This document shows, piece by piece, positions 28,342 through 36,679 of a DNA stretch of 64,000 nucleotides. The stretch's first letter is position 1, and each line of letters starts with the position of its first letter. Made by a program: the position numbers and the translations under genes. Under the pieces are notes generated by a model that did no database searches, was not told the DNA's origin, and saw nothing but the letters and a program-made list of their open reading frames with translations. Origin of the DNA: Geomobilimonas luticola (GTDB lineage: Bacteria > Desulfobacterota > Desulfuromonadia > Geobacterales > Geobacteraceae). The stretch covers positions 930,001-994,000 of the forward strand of contig NZ_JAHCVK010000001.1 of the NCBI RefSeq assembly GCF_018476905.1, given 5' to 3'.

Positions 28342-29988
28342 GTGAGAGTTTACGGGAAGACCACGGCCATTGTGGCGTTGTCTGCAGGAGTGGTCTGTCT
28401 GCTGGTCTATCTGCGGGCGCTCTCCTGCGGGTTCGTCAACCTGGATGACCCGGACTACGTGCTGAACAACCCGCTGATCCGGCAGCTGGACGGCAATCTG
28501 TTCAGAGCGGCATTCACCCAGGCCCATGTGGGGTGGTGGATGCCCCTCACCTGGATTTCCCTTGCCGTGGACTACCACTTCTGGGGGCTGGATCCGGTCG
28601 GCTACCACCTGACCAATATCCTGCTGCACGCCGCCAATACCGGGCTGGTCGTAATTATTGCCGACCGCCTTTATCAGTATGCATTGCCGGAGTCTGTTCG
28701 GATGGGGAGTCACCGCTTTCTCTATCCGGTGACCCTGTTGCTGGCCGGGCTCCTCTTCGGCCTGCACCCGTTACGGGTGGAGTCGGTGGCGTGGGTGACG
28801 GAGCGCAAGGACGTTCTGAACGGCCTGTTTTCATTGGGGGCCATCGTCTGCTACCTGCGTTATGCGGAGGAACGTGCTCGGGGAGGGGCGGGAGCGGTCA
28901 GGCTGTACATGGCCTCCCTGGGGCTCTTTATCTGTTCGCTGATGGCGAAGTCGGTGAGCGTTGTGCTCCCGGCGATGCTGCTGGTGCTGGACTGGTATCC
29001 CCTGGGACGCTGGCGGCAAAACGCTGCCCGGCAGCTGCTGGGTGAAAAGCTTCCCTTTCTGGTTTTGTCGCTGTTGATGTCGGTGGCGACCTTGTATTTC
29101 ACGGCACAGACCCGGTACCTCGTCTCCTACGACATCTTCCCGTTCATGCAGCGGCTCGTCGTTTCCGGCACGGCGATTTTCGAGTACTGTCGTCTGCTGC
29201 TGGTGCCTGCTGGCATCATCCCGTTGTTCATGATCCCCGATCCCATACCGACGGCCTATACCGTCAAGGCGATTGCTGCCGGGATCATCTGCATCGGCAT
29301 CTATTTCGGCCGGAAACATGCCTGGCTGCCCGCAACCTGGCTGGCCTTCGTCCTCCCTCTGCTGCCGGTATTGGCCTTCTTTCAGAATGGCGACCAGGCC
29401 TATGCCGCCCGATTTACCTATCTTCCGTCGCTGGGGGCGAGCATTACCGCTGCCGGTCTGCTGGCGGTCGGGTATGGAAGGCTGGCGGCCCTGTCCCGGT
29501 GGTGGGGTGGCCTAGTGGTCACGGCCATTCTGGCGCTGCTGGTGTGGTATGCCGGCACGACGCTACGTCTCATTGCCGTCTGGGACAATCCGGGAACGCT
29601 CTGGTCGAGGGTGATCGCTTTTGAGCCTAGGGCCCAGGCCTACAAGGAGCGTGGCGTCTACCACTACAATGCCGGCGACCATGGGGCAGCGGTGGCCGAT
29701 TTTACGGAAGCGATCAGTCATGTGACGAACGTCTGGCAGCCGTATGCATATAATCTCTACGCGCATCGCGGCGAGGCGCTGCGGGCGGCGGGACGCTATG
29801 ATGAGGCTGTACGGGATTTTACGGAGGCGATCGAGCTCTATCCCCATCCCTCGTATTACTACTATCGCGGACTTTCCTTGCAGGCATTGGGCCGGAAACA
29901 GGATGCCGCCGAAGATTTCCGTCGCGCCGGGCCGGCTCCCGGTTCGATCGACTGGTACTGGGATGCACGCCAAGACAGCAGAAAATAG
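28342..29988 (+). CDS. TMTC-like GT-C/TPR membrane protein (copy 2)
   Basis: I prefer GTG 28342, which follows GGAG by 5 nt and aligns with the start of copy 1, over ATG 28279. The product has 548 residues. It keeps 'LLVYLRALSCGFVNLDD', 'HFWGLDPVGYHLTNILLH', 'HPLRVESVAWVTERKDVLNG' and a TPR-like tail ('RGEALRAAGRYDEAVRDFTEAI'). It is very similar to copies 1 and 3. Its 3' end overlaps the start of copy 3 by 26 nt, showing a compact operon. The role inferred is transfer of a polyprenyl-linked sugar to protein; acceptors are unknown. Confidence 0.75.
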   Translation: MRVYGKTTAIVALSAGVVCLLVYLRALSCGFVNLDDPDYVLNNPLIRQLDGNLFRAAFTQAHVGWWMPLTWISLAVDYHFWGLDPVGYHLTNILLHAANTGLVVIIADRLYQYALPESVRMGSHRFLYPVTLLLAGLLFGLHPLRVESVAWVTERKDVLNGLFSLGAIVCYLRYAEERARGGAGAVRLYMASLGLFICSLMAKSVSVVLPAMLLVLDWYPLGRWRQNAARQLLGEKLPFLVLSLLMSVATLYFTAQTRYLVSYDIFPFMQRLVVSGTAIFEYCRLLLVPAGIIPLFMIPDPIPTAYTVKAIAAGIICIGIYFGRKHAWLPATWLAFVLPLLPVLAFFQNGDQAYAARFTYLPSLGASITAAGLLAVGYGRLAALSRWWGGLVVTAILALLVWYAGTTLRLIAVWDNPGTLWSRVIAFEPRAQAYKERGVYHYNAGDHGAAVADFTEAISHVTNVWQPYAYNLYAHRGEALRAAGRYDEAVRDFTEAIELYPHPSYYYYRGLSLQALGRKQDAAEDFRRAGPAPGSIDWYWDARQDSRK

Positions 29989-31588
29989 CGCGTCGCGCGT
30001 TGCGCTGGTTGCCGGCCTGATCTGCCTGCTGGTCTATCTGCGGGCACTAGGGTGCGGCTTCGTCAATTGGGACGATCAGGATTACATCCTCAACAACATC
30101 GCCATCAGGACTCTCGATGCGAACCTGGTCAGCTGGGCATTCACCAACCATGCCGTTGGCTGGTGGATGCCGCTGACCTGGCTGTCCTTTGCCCTTGATT
30201 ACCATTTCTGGGGACTGAACCCCCTTGGGTACCACCTGACGAACATCGTCCTCCACGCCGTCAACACGGGGCTGGTGGTTCTTATCGCAGCTCGCGTTGC
30301 CAATTACGCTGTTCCGGAGTCCGTTTCGGATTGCCCACGCTGGTTGTTTGCGGGTGCATTGCTTCTGGCGGGGCTGCTGTTTGGCATCCACCCTCTGCGG
30401 GTGGAATCGGTCGCCTGGGCGACGGAGCGCAAGGATGTTCTCAATGGGCTCTTTTTCTTCGGGGCCGTGCTCGCCTATCTGCGTTATGTCCGGAAACGTG
30501 ACACGGGGGGAGCGGGGGCGGGACGTGACTATCTGCTTGCCGTTGTCCTGTTCTGCTGTTCCCTGATGGCCAAGCAGGTAAGCGTCGTCCTGCCGGTCAT
30601 GTTGCTGGTGCTGGACTGGTATCCGCTCGATCGGCTGCGGCGCATGGGCCTTCGCGCGGTCCTTCTGGAAAAGGTGCCGTTCCTTGCCCTTTCAGTGGCC
30701 ATGACGGTTTTCACGATAACGATTGCCATGCAGGACAACGCCCTGGCTCTGGGTTTGTCCTTCGGGCAGCGGCTGGTCATCTCAGGCAATGCCGTCTTTG
30801 AATATGTACGGCTCCTGCTGTATCCGGTAGGAATTATCCCGGTCTACATAATCCCCCAGCCCATCCCGGGGGCCTATACCGCTAAAACGATTATTGCCGT
30901 ACTTGTCTGTGTCGGAGTCGCTGCCGGCTGGAAGCGGGCGTGGCTTCCGGCAATCTGGCTCTGCTTTCTGCTGCCGTTGGTACCGGTGCTTGCCTTCACC
31001 CAGAACGGGATTCAGGCCTTTGCGGCCCGGTTTACCTACCTTCCGTCCGTGGCTCCATCCATAGCGACTGCACTGGCGCTCATTGTTTTTTTGCCAAAAC
31101 TGGCTGGAGCGGTGGGCAGGTGGGGGCAATTCTTCGTCGTGAGTCTGCTCGTGATGGTGCTTGTGCTGTACGGCTTGACGACGCAGCGACTCATCAGCGT
31201 GTGGCACGACTCGGGAACGTTCTGGACCCGGGTGATCGAGTATCAGCCGTTTGACAGGGCATATTTTTATCGGGGCCTGTTTCATGTGGATGAAGGTGCT
31301 TATGACGCTGCGGTGTCCGACTATACGGCGAGCCTGACGCTGGCTCTCAAGGATGGTTTCCCCGAGGCGTTCAATATCTATGCTTTTCGCGGAGAGGCGC
31401 TGGTCAAGGCCGGACACTATGCGGATGCCGTGGCTGATTTCACGACGGCCATCGACCGCTCCCCCCATCCGCTCTATTTTCACCACCGTGGACTGGCGTT
31501 GCAGGCACAGGGGAGGATGGCGGAGGCTGCAGCTGATTTCTTGCGAGCCGGCCAGGCCCGGGGGCAGATGCGCTGGTTCCCGCAATAG
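29963..31588 (+). CDS. TMTC-like GT-C/TPR membrane protein (copy 3)
   Basis: ATG 29963 lies inside the end of copy 2 and gives 541 residues beginning MHAKTAENSASRVALVAG, aligned with its paralogs; the longer frame from 29744 is spurious. It has the first-loop 'FVNWDDQDY', 'HFWGLNPLGYHLTNIVLH', 'HPLRVESVAWATERKDVLNG' and C-terminal TPR-like helices ('RGEALVKAGHYADAVADFTTAI'). It repeats the architecture of copies 1 and 2. Three near-identical architectures in a row suggest recent duplication with diversification of acceptors, but no direct evidence of acceptor choice is visible. Confidence 0.75.
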   Translation: MHAKTAENSASRVALVAGLICLLVYLRALGCGFVNWDDQDYILNNIAIRTLDANLVSWAFTNHAVGWWMPLTWLSFALDYHFWGLNPLGYHLTNIVLHAVNTGLVVLIAARVANYAVPESVSDCPRWLFAGALLLAGLLFGIHPLRVESVAWATERKDVLNGLFFFGAVLAYLRYVRKRDTGGAGAGRDYLLAVVLFCCSLMAKQVSVVLPVMLLVLDWYPLDRLRRMGLRAVLLEKVPFLALSVAMTVFTITIAMQDNALALGLSFGQRLVISGNAVFEYVRLLLYPVGIIPVYIIPQPIPGAYTAKTIIAVLVCVGVAAGWKRAWLPAIWLCFLLPLVPVLAFTQNGIQAFAARFTYLPSVAPSIATALALIVFLPKLAGAVGRWGQFFVVSLLVMVLVLYGLTTQRLISVWHDSGTFWTRVIEYQPFDRAYFYRGLFHVDEGAYDAAVSDYTASLTLALKDGFPEAFNIYAFRGEALVKAGHYADAVADFTTAIDRSPHPLYFHHRGLALQAQGRMAEAAADFLRAGQARGQMRWFPQ

Positions 31589-31600
31589 GGAAGGTGGTCA

Positions 31601-33481
31601 TTGAATACGCCACAAAACAACGGGATTCGTTTCCACGGTGGGGTTCTGCTGGCATTGCTGGTTGTCACCGCCTGTGTCTATGGCCGGATTCTTGGCCACG
31701 AGTTTCTCCATAACTGGGACGACAATATCTACATCACGGCCAATCCGGCCATTCAGGGTTTTTCCTGGGACCATGTCCGTACCGTGTTCAGTACCTACTA
31801 TGCCGGCAACTATGCACCCGTGCAGATGTTGTCCTACATGGTGGACTACCAGCTCTGGGGATTGTGGCCCGGTGGATTTCTCCTGAGCAACCTGCTGATC
31901 CATGGCGTGAATGGGATGTTGGTATATGGCCTGCTGCTGCGCTGGCATAATGATCGCTTGCTGGCCATTGTCGGCGCGTCGGTGTTTCTGCTCCATCCGG
32001 TGCAGGTGGAGTCGGTGGCCTGGATATCCCAGAGGAAGAACCTGCTGGCGATGCTTTTTTTTCTGATGGCCTGGGAACGGTACTGCTCTTATCGGGATGG
32101 CGAGACGGAAAGACGGGGGTGGGCGTACGCCGCATCGGTTGTCGCGTTTGTCCTGGCTCTTCTGGCAAAGTCAGCGGCGGTGATTTTGCCGGTAGTGCTT
32201 GTCGTGCATGACCGATGTTTTGGGATGGGTGTCCGGCGGGCACGTTGGCTGGACAAGGTGCCGTATCTCGCCTTTGCGGGCATTGTTGCTGCCGTTGCCC
32301 TGCATAGCCAGTTACCGAACGATCAGGTGATGGGTGAGGGCGGAGGGCGGGCAACCGGTTACCACGGTGGTAGTCCGCTGGCGACCTTTTTTACAATGCT
32401 GCCGATCTTCTGTCGCTATCTTGGTCAGTTGGTCTGGCCGTTTGGACTCAGTGCGGAATACGATCCGGCCATTCACAGGACCCCTGATTTAACGGTTATC
32501 GGTGCAGGGCTCGTTTTTGCCGGCATGGTCTGGCTGGCGGTGCGGCTCTACCGGAACAACCGCCAATACGGTTTCTGGCCGATATATATTCTCATCGCGT
32601 TTCTGCCGGTATCCCAGGTTGTGCCGCTGGTGACTCTGATGAACGACCGTTATTTCTATTTTCCTCTGGTCGGCGCGGCGGCACTGGCCGGAATCGGGGC
32701 GGTTCAGCTTCGGCAGTGGCTAGGAGAGCGTCGAAAGGGATGGCTCTATCCGGTACTCCTTGTGCCGCTGGTGTTTCTGTCGTATTGTTCCTTCCAGAGG
32801 GCCGCTGTCTGGCGAAACGCGGTAACGCTCTGGCGTGATGCCGTCACCAAAACCACCCACAAGGCGAGCACGTGGGAGCGTCTTGGGGAGGCATGTCACT
32901 ATGCCAATCAGCCGCTACGGGAGGAGGCGGAACGGGCTTACCGGCGCGCTCTGGAACTTGACCCTAAGTTCGACCTGTCGTGGTATAACCTTGGCGTGCT
33001 GCATACCGAAATGGGGGAGTATGACAAGGCGTTTGCATCCCTCGGCTCTCTGCTGAAGAACAACCCGACCCATGTCATGGGACTGGCGGCGCTGGGTGAC
33101 GTGCATTTTGCGCGCAAAGAATACCTTGCAGCGGAAAGAGCCTACAAGCGGGCCAATTCGCTCCAGCCGGAGGCGATGCAGGTGGTGATGCTCTTGGGGG
33201 GGGTGGCTTTCGCGCAGGGGAAACTCGATGAAGCTCGCGACTATTTCCGCCGGGTCGAAGCGCAGTGGCACGACCCGGAGAGCGCATTCCGGCTGGCAAC
33301 GGTTGAAGCACGCACTCTGCGGAAGGATGAGGCCCTGACATGGCTGGAAACGGCCCTGGCCCGAGGTTTTGCCGATGAGGGGCGCATCGCGTTGAGCCAG
33401 GAACTGGCAACGCTACGCGATGACCCGCGTTTTGCAGCGCTGGTATGGAGATACTTTCCCGAGCGTCCGGCAGGAGAATGA
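31601..33481 (+). CDS. TMTC-like GT-C/TPR membrane protein (divergent copy 4)
   Basis: The start is TTG 31601 behind GGGAAGG, 12 nt after the preceding stop. At 626 residues it is longer and more divergent than the three upstream copies. The first loop has 'HNWDDNIYI', and the diagnostic segment reads 'HPVQVESVAWISQRKNLLAM'. After about ten membrane segments it carries at least three good TPR units (about residues 425-565, e.g. 'AERAYRRALELDPKFDLSWYNLG'). It also resembles TMTC-type O-mannosyltransferases. The longer TPR array could bind protein substrates in the periplasm. Confidence 0.77.
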   Translation: MNTPQNNGIRFHGGVLLALLVVTACVYGRILGHEFLHNWDDNIYITANPAIQGFSWDHVRTVFSTYYAGNYAPVQMLSYMVDYQLWGLWPGGFLLSNLLIHGVNGMLVYGLLLRWHNDRLLAIVGASVFLLHPVQVESVAWISQRKNLLAMLFFLMAWERYCSYRDGETERRGWAYAASVVAFVLALLAKSAAVILPVVLVVHDRCFGMGVRRARWLDKVPYLAFAGIVAAVALHSQLPNDQVMGEGGGRATGYHGGSPLATFFTMLPIFCRYLGQLVWPFGLSAEYDPAIHRTPDLTVIGAGLVFAGMVWLAVRLYRNNRQYGFWPIYILIAFLPVSQVVPLVTLMNDRYFYFPLVGAAALAGIGAVQLRQWLGERRKGWLYPVLLVPLVFLSYCSFQRAAVWRNAVTLWRDAVTKTTHKASTWERLGEACHYANQPLREEAERAYRRALELDPKFDLSWYNLGVLHTEMGEYDKAFASLGSLLKNNPTHVMGLAALGDVHFARKEYLAAERAYKRANSLQPEAMQVVMLLGGVAFAQGKLDEARDYFRRVEAQWHDPESAFRLATVEARTLRKDEALTWLETALARGFADEGRIALSQELATLRDDPRFAALVWRYFPERPAGE

Positions 33482-33496
33482 ACAAGGAGGGATAGG

Positions 33497-34180
33497 GTGA
33501 AGTTATCTGTCGTCATACCGGTCTATAATGAAAAGGACACCATTTGCCGTCTTCTTGATGAGGTACGTTCGGTTCCCATTGCCAAGGAGATAATCCTGGT
33601 CGATGACTGTTCCAACGATGGCACTCGCGAGATTCTGACAGGGCTGGCTGACGACACTACCCGGGTGGTGCTGCACGAGCGAAATATGGGCAAGGGCGCT
33701 GCCCTTAGAAGCGGTTTCAGAAGGGCTACTGGAGATATCGTGATCATTCAGGATGCCGACCTGGAGTACGATCCCCGCGAGTACCCGAAGCTCATTCAGC
33801 CGATCTTGGATGGCAAGGCCGACGTTGTGTACGGGTCCCGCTTCGTAACCGGGGAGTACCGACGGGTACTGTTTTTCTGGCACATGGTAGGGAACAAGTT
33901 TCTGACTTTTTTGTCAAACATGCTGACCAATCTGAACCTCACTGACATGGAGACCGGCTACAAGGTTTTTCGGCGACAGGTGCTGGAACGGATAACCATT
34001 GAAGAAGACCGTTTCGGTTTCGAGCCGGAGATTACGGCAAAGATCGCCCGGCAGAAACTGAGAATTTATGAGGTTGGTATTTCCTATTCCGGCAGGACTT
34101 ACCGGGAAGGGAAGAAAATAGGCTGGAAAGACGGCATTTCCGCATTGAGATGTATTCTCAAGTACAACTTGTTGCGGTAG
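33497..34180 (+). CDS. DPM1-like family 2 glycosyltransferase
   Basis: A 227-residue soluble GT2 enzyme starting at GTG 33497 behind AAGGAGGGAT. It has '[21 protein letters not shown]', '[16 protein letters not shown]', '[12 protein letters not shown]' and '[12 protein letters not shown]' (DxD), and the 'GYKVFRR' and '[15 protein letters not shown]' regions seen in polyprenyl-phosphate-mannose or -glucose synthases. It lacks membrane segments. Such enzymes make the lipid-phosphate sugar that GT-C enzymes consume, so it probably supplies the four TMTC-like proteins just upstream. Donor sugar is not determined. Confidence 0.85.
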   Translation: MKLSVVIPVYNEKDTICRLLDEVRSVPIAKEIILVDDCSNDGTREILTGLADDTTRVVLHERNMGKGAALRSGFRRATGDIVIIQDADLEYDPREYPKLIQPILDGKADVVYGSRFVTGEYRRVLFFWHMVGNKFLTFLSNMLTNLNLTDMETGYKVFRRQVLERITIEEDRFGFEPEITAKIARQKLRIYEVGISYSGRTYREGKKIGWKDGISALRCILKYNLLR

Positions 34181-34247
34181 CTGTCCATTTGAACGGTTTC
34201 AGGTTGTCGGAGCAGCAATCGATTTCAACTATGGTGGGAGGATATAG

Positions 34248-35258
34248 ATGAAAAACTTTATACTTTTTACGGCAATGACTGTGCTAGCAATCAGCACTCC
34301 TGCATATGCCAGGGATGTGGCTACCAGCATTGAGGATATGACGGCCGACCTTGGCGTGCCGGCACAGCACAAGAAAAACAACGGCAAGGTCCTCAAATGC
34401 GAGCATAGAGGGACGAAGCAGGTAACACTATCTTCCGACAACGAGACGACAACCTATAAAGCCACGTATTTGAACTGCAGGGAAAAAGGCACGGTGCGGG
34501 ACGGTATTTTTGAAATCGTCAAGAAGGGGGATGAGGTGGTGGCGAATACTGCCAAACGTTCCGTGAATGGGGAATTGTTCGACGCAGTGCTTGCCAACGA
34601 CACTGGAAAAGTAAAAACACTTCTCAAAAAGAAGGCAGATGTCAACTATTCCGAAAGCATAAACAAAGCCAAAGGTGGTGCCATAGACGAATGGACGCCG
34701 CTCATGTCCGCTGTCATGAACGAAAATACCGAGATGGTAAAGCTGCTCGTCGGAGCTGGAGCATGGGTGAATTACATGAACAGCGAAGCAGTCAATGCCC
34801 TTTGGATAGCTGCAAACAAGGGTAACCTCCCTCTAGTGAAATACCTGGTAAGTCGCGGGGCCTATATCGATAATCAAGGTGTAGATGACATGACACCTCT
34901 GATGCTGGCTGCAATTAACGGAAACTATGCACTCGCTAAATTTTTGATCAAATCAAGGGCTGATCTTAATTTGAAACATAAGGAAGGGGACAGCGCATTG
35001 ATGTTTGCCGTATCCCGCGGACATATGGAAATGGCAAAACTTCTCATCGATTCAGGAGCGAATTTGAACATTCAAAACAAGTACGGCATTACTGCTCTTA
35101 TAATTGCCTCTGTGGAGGGAAATTCTGAAATTGTGGAAAAACTGGTAAATAGCAAGGCCGATCAGACCTTGACGACCGATTTCGGAAAAACGGCGTTGGA
35201 AATCGCAACCGCCAAGGGACATACAAAGATAGTTGAACTGCTTACGCAGCACCGGTAG
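34248..35258 (+). CDS. Exported ankyrin-repeat protein
   Basis: A signal peptide (MKNFILFTAMTVLAISTPAYA) precedes a 90-residue unassigned domain with two cysteines and then about six ankyrin repeats (from 'NGELFDAVLANDTGKVKTLL' to the end), with typical 'TPLMLAAINGN..LAKFLI' units. GGGAGGATATAG precedes the ATG. Ankyrin arrays bind proteins; in the periplasm this one may be an assembly factor or inhibitor. The gene is lower in GC than its neighbours and ends at a terminator, so it appears to be a separate transcription unit. No link to the cytochromes can be shown. Confidence 0.85.
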   Translation: MKNFILFTAMTVLAISTPAYARDVATSIEDMTADLGVPAQHKKNNGKVLKCEHRGTKQVTLSSDNETTTYKATYLNCREKGTVRDGIFEIVKKGDEVVANTAKRSVNGELFDAVLANDTGKVKTLLKKKADVNYSESINKAKGGAIDEWTPLMSAVMNENTEMVKLLVGAGAWVNYMNSEAVNALWIAANKGNLPLVKYLVSRGAYIDNQGVDDMTPLMLAAINGNYALAKFLIKSRADLNLKHKEGDSALMFAVSRGHMEMAKLLIDSGANLNIQNKYGITALIIASVEGNSEIVEKLVNSKADQTLTTDFGKTALEIATAKGHTKIVELLTQHR

Positions 35259-35310
35259 CAGGAATACTCATTCTTTCTTCACAGCATTTCATGCCGCTGC
35301 TTTAATCGAG

Positions 35311-35340
35311 CCGCTGGCGCTAGTCGTCAGCGGTTTTTTT
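35311..35340 (+). terminator. Rho-independent terminator after ankyrin gene
   Basis: CCGCTGGCG (35311-35319) pairs with CGTCAGCGG (35325-35333), 9 bp including one G-U pair, with a 5-nt loop and seven T residues following. Confidence 0.88.
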
Positions 35341-35478
35341 ATGCTAGTATCGCAATTGCCTCGTTCTCGTCACATTGTCCTTTCCAACTTTCCCCTTAGA
35401 ATAGCCGGATACAACAACAGGCATCACATGTCCCCATCGCCTCGCCCCGAACAATACTAAAAAAAACTAATCTTTGTG

Positions 35479-35507
35479 TTTACAAATTAGAAAAAATTTG
35501 GTATTAG
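35479..35507 (+). promoter_or_regulatory. Candidate sigma70-type promoter in 317-nt intergenic region
   Basis: TTTACA (35479-35484) and TATTAG (35502-35507) are separated by 17 nt in an AT-rich stretch upstream of the NHL/cytochrome genes. Matches to consensus are 5/6 and 4/6. The rest of 35341-35657 shows nothing I can assign. Confidence 0.35.
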
Positions 35508-35657
35508 TCTCCTACCGACTGACGCGCATTTTCCTCCCCGTCTTGTAAATGCCACTCCTACCCCGCCATAACTTCATGTAGTAACGCAGTCGTGAGGCTG
35601 ATTCCGACCTCGTGGTCGAGTTGTTTTCTCAATGAACCAACGTCCGGAGGCATACAG

Positions 35658-36596
35658 ATGCTAACCAGATTGCAGAAACTCGTTCCCGCTGCCGTCATCC
35701 TGCTGACCATCCCGGCAATTTCGCCGACAACCGCTGCGCACGGGGCCACGGTGCCGGTGGTAACCGTTCTGCCGCCGGTGGCGGAGAATGTCGGTTCGCC
35801 CCTTCGTCTCGTGTTCGACAGCAAAGGGAATTTCTACGTGACTGACCCCCGCAAGGGAGGCGTCTCAAAATTCAACTCCACCGGCCAGTTGATCGGGGTG
35901 CTGAAGACCCCGAACCTCCCCCAGGGGATCGCCTTCAACGACAGGGGAAATCTGCTGGTGAGCCAGGGAGACGCGGTCGTTATTCTCGATATGGCCGGTA
36001 CGGAGATCGGCAGGCTCGGATCAGGCGCCGGCCAGTTCAGGAAGGCGAACGGGATCGCGGTCGATGCTGCCGGTTACGTGTACGTGGTTGATACGCTGGA
36101 CAACAGCGTGAAGGTTTTCACTGCGGCGGGTCAGTACGCGCAGACGATCGGTTCCCGGGGTGCTGGTAACGGAGAATTCTCCCTGCCGACCGGGATAGCC
36201 TATGAGAAGTCGACCGACCAGATCGTTGTTGCCGATACGGAGAACGGGCGGGTACAGTTTTTCAATGCCTCGGGCAATCACGAGTTCATCAAAAGCATGG
36301 GGACGATCGGGATCAAGCCCCTTCAATTCAAGTCTCCCGTGGGTGTCGCCTTTGACTACGATGCCGCTGGCGGACTGAACCGGATGTACGTGGTGGATAC
36401 CTATCGGAATGATGTGCAGGTGATGGATCCCTCCGGTGAGGGGGCATACCTCGCCACCATCGGCGGCGACGGCCTGGCCAATGGTCAACTCACTGTGCCG
36501 ATGGATGTGGCCTTTGACCCGGCCAATCGGCGGCTTGCGGTTGTCAATGGCTACGGTTACCTGACCATGTATGGCATAGACATCAGGAAAAAGTAG
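35658..36596 (+). CDS. Exported NHL-repeat beta-propeller protein
   Basis: ATG 35658 follows CCGGAGG by 7 nt and begins a signal peptide (LQKLVPAAVILLTIPAI, cleavage near AAHGA); the longer frame from 35592 lacks these features. The 312-residue product is a run of NHL-type blades: 'LRLVFDSKGNFYVTDPRKGGVSKFN', 'ANGIAVDAAGYVYVVDTLDNSVKVF', 'PTGIAYEKSTDQIVVADTENGRVQFF', 'PVGVAFDYDAAG'. That is consistent with a six-bladed propeller. Such proteins often scaffold surface complexes. It lies 83 nt upstream of the 2051-residue cytochrome with no terminator between, so the two are probably co-transcribed. No catalytic residues are evident. Confidence 0.87.
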   Translation: MLTRLQKLVPAAVILLTIPAISPTTAAHGATVPVVTVLPPVAENVGSPLRLVFDSKGNFYVTDPRKGGVSKFNSTGQLIGVLKTPNLPQGIAFNDRGNLLVSQGDAVVILDMAGTEIGRLGSGAGQFRKANGIAVDAAGYVYVVDTLDNSVKVFTAAGQYAQTIGSRGAGNGEFSLPTGIAYEKSTDQIVVADTENGRVQFFNASGNHEFIKSMGTIGIKPLQFKSPVGVAFDYDAAGGLNRMYVVDTYRNDVQVMDPSGEGAYLATIGGDGLANGQLTVPMDVAFDPANRRLAVVNGYGYLTMYGIDIRKK

Positions 36597-36679
36597 CGTC
36601 GGGTCCTCTCAACATCGGCAAATAGGGCGCATATCCGGCCTTAAACCTTCATACCAAATCTTTTTTCCGGAGTTAGACC

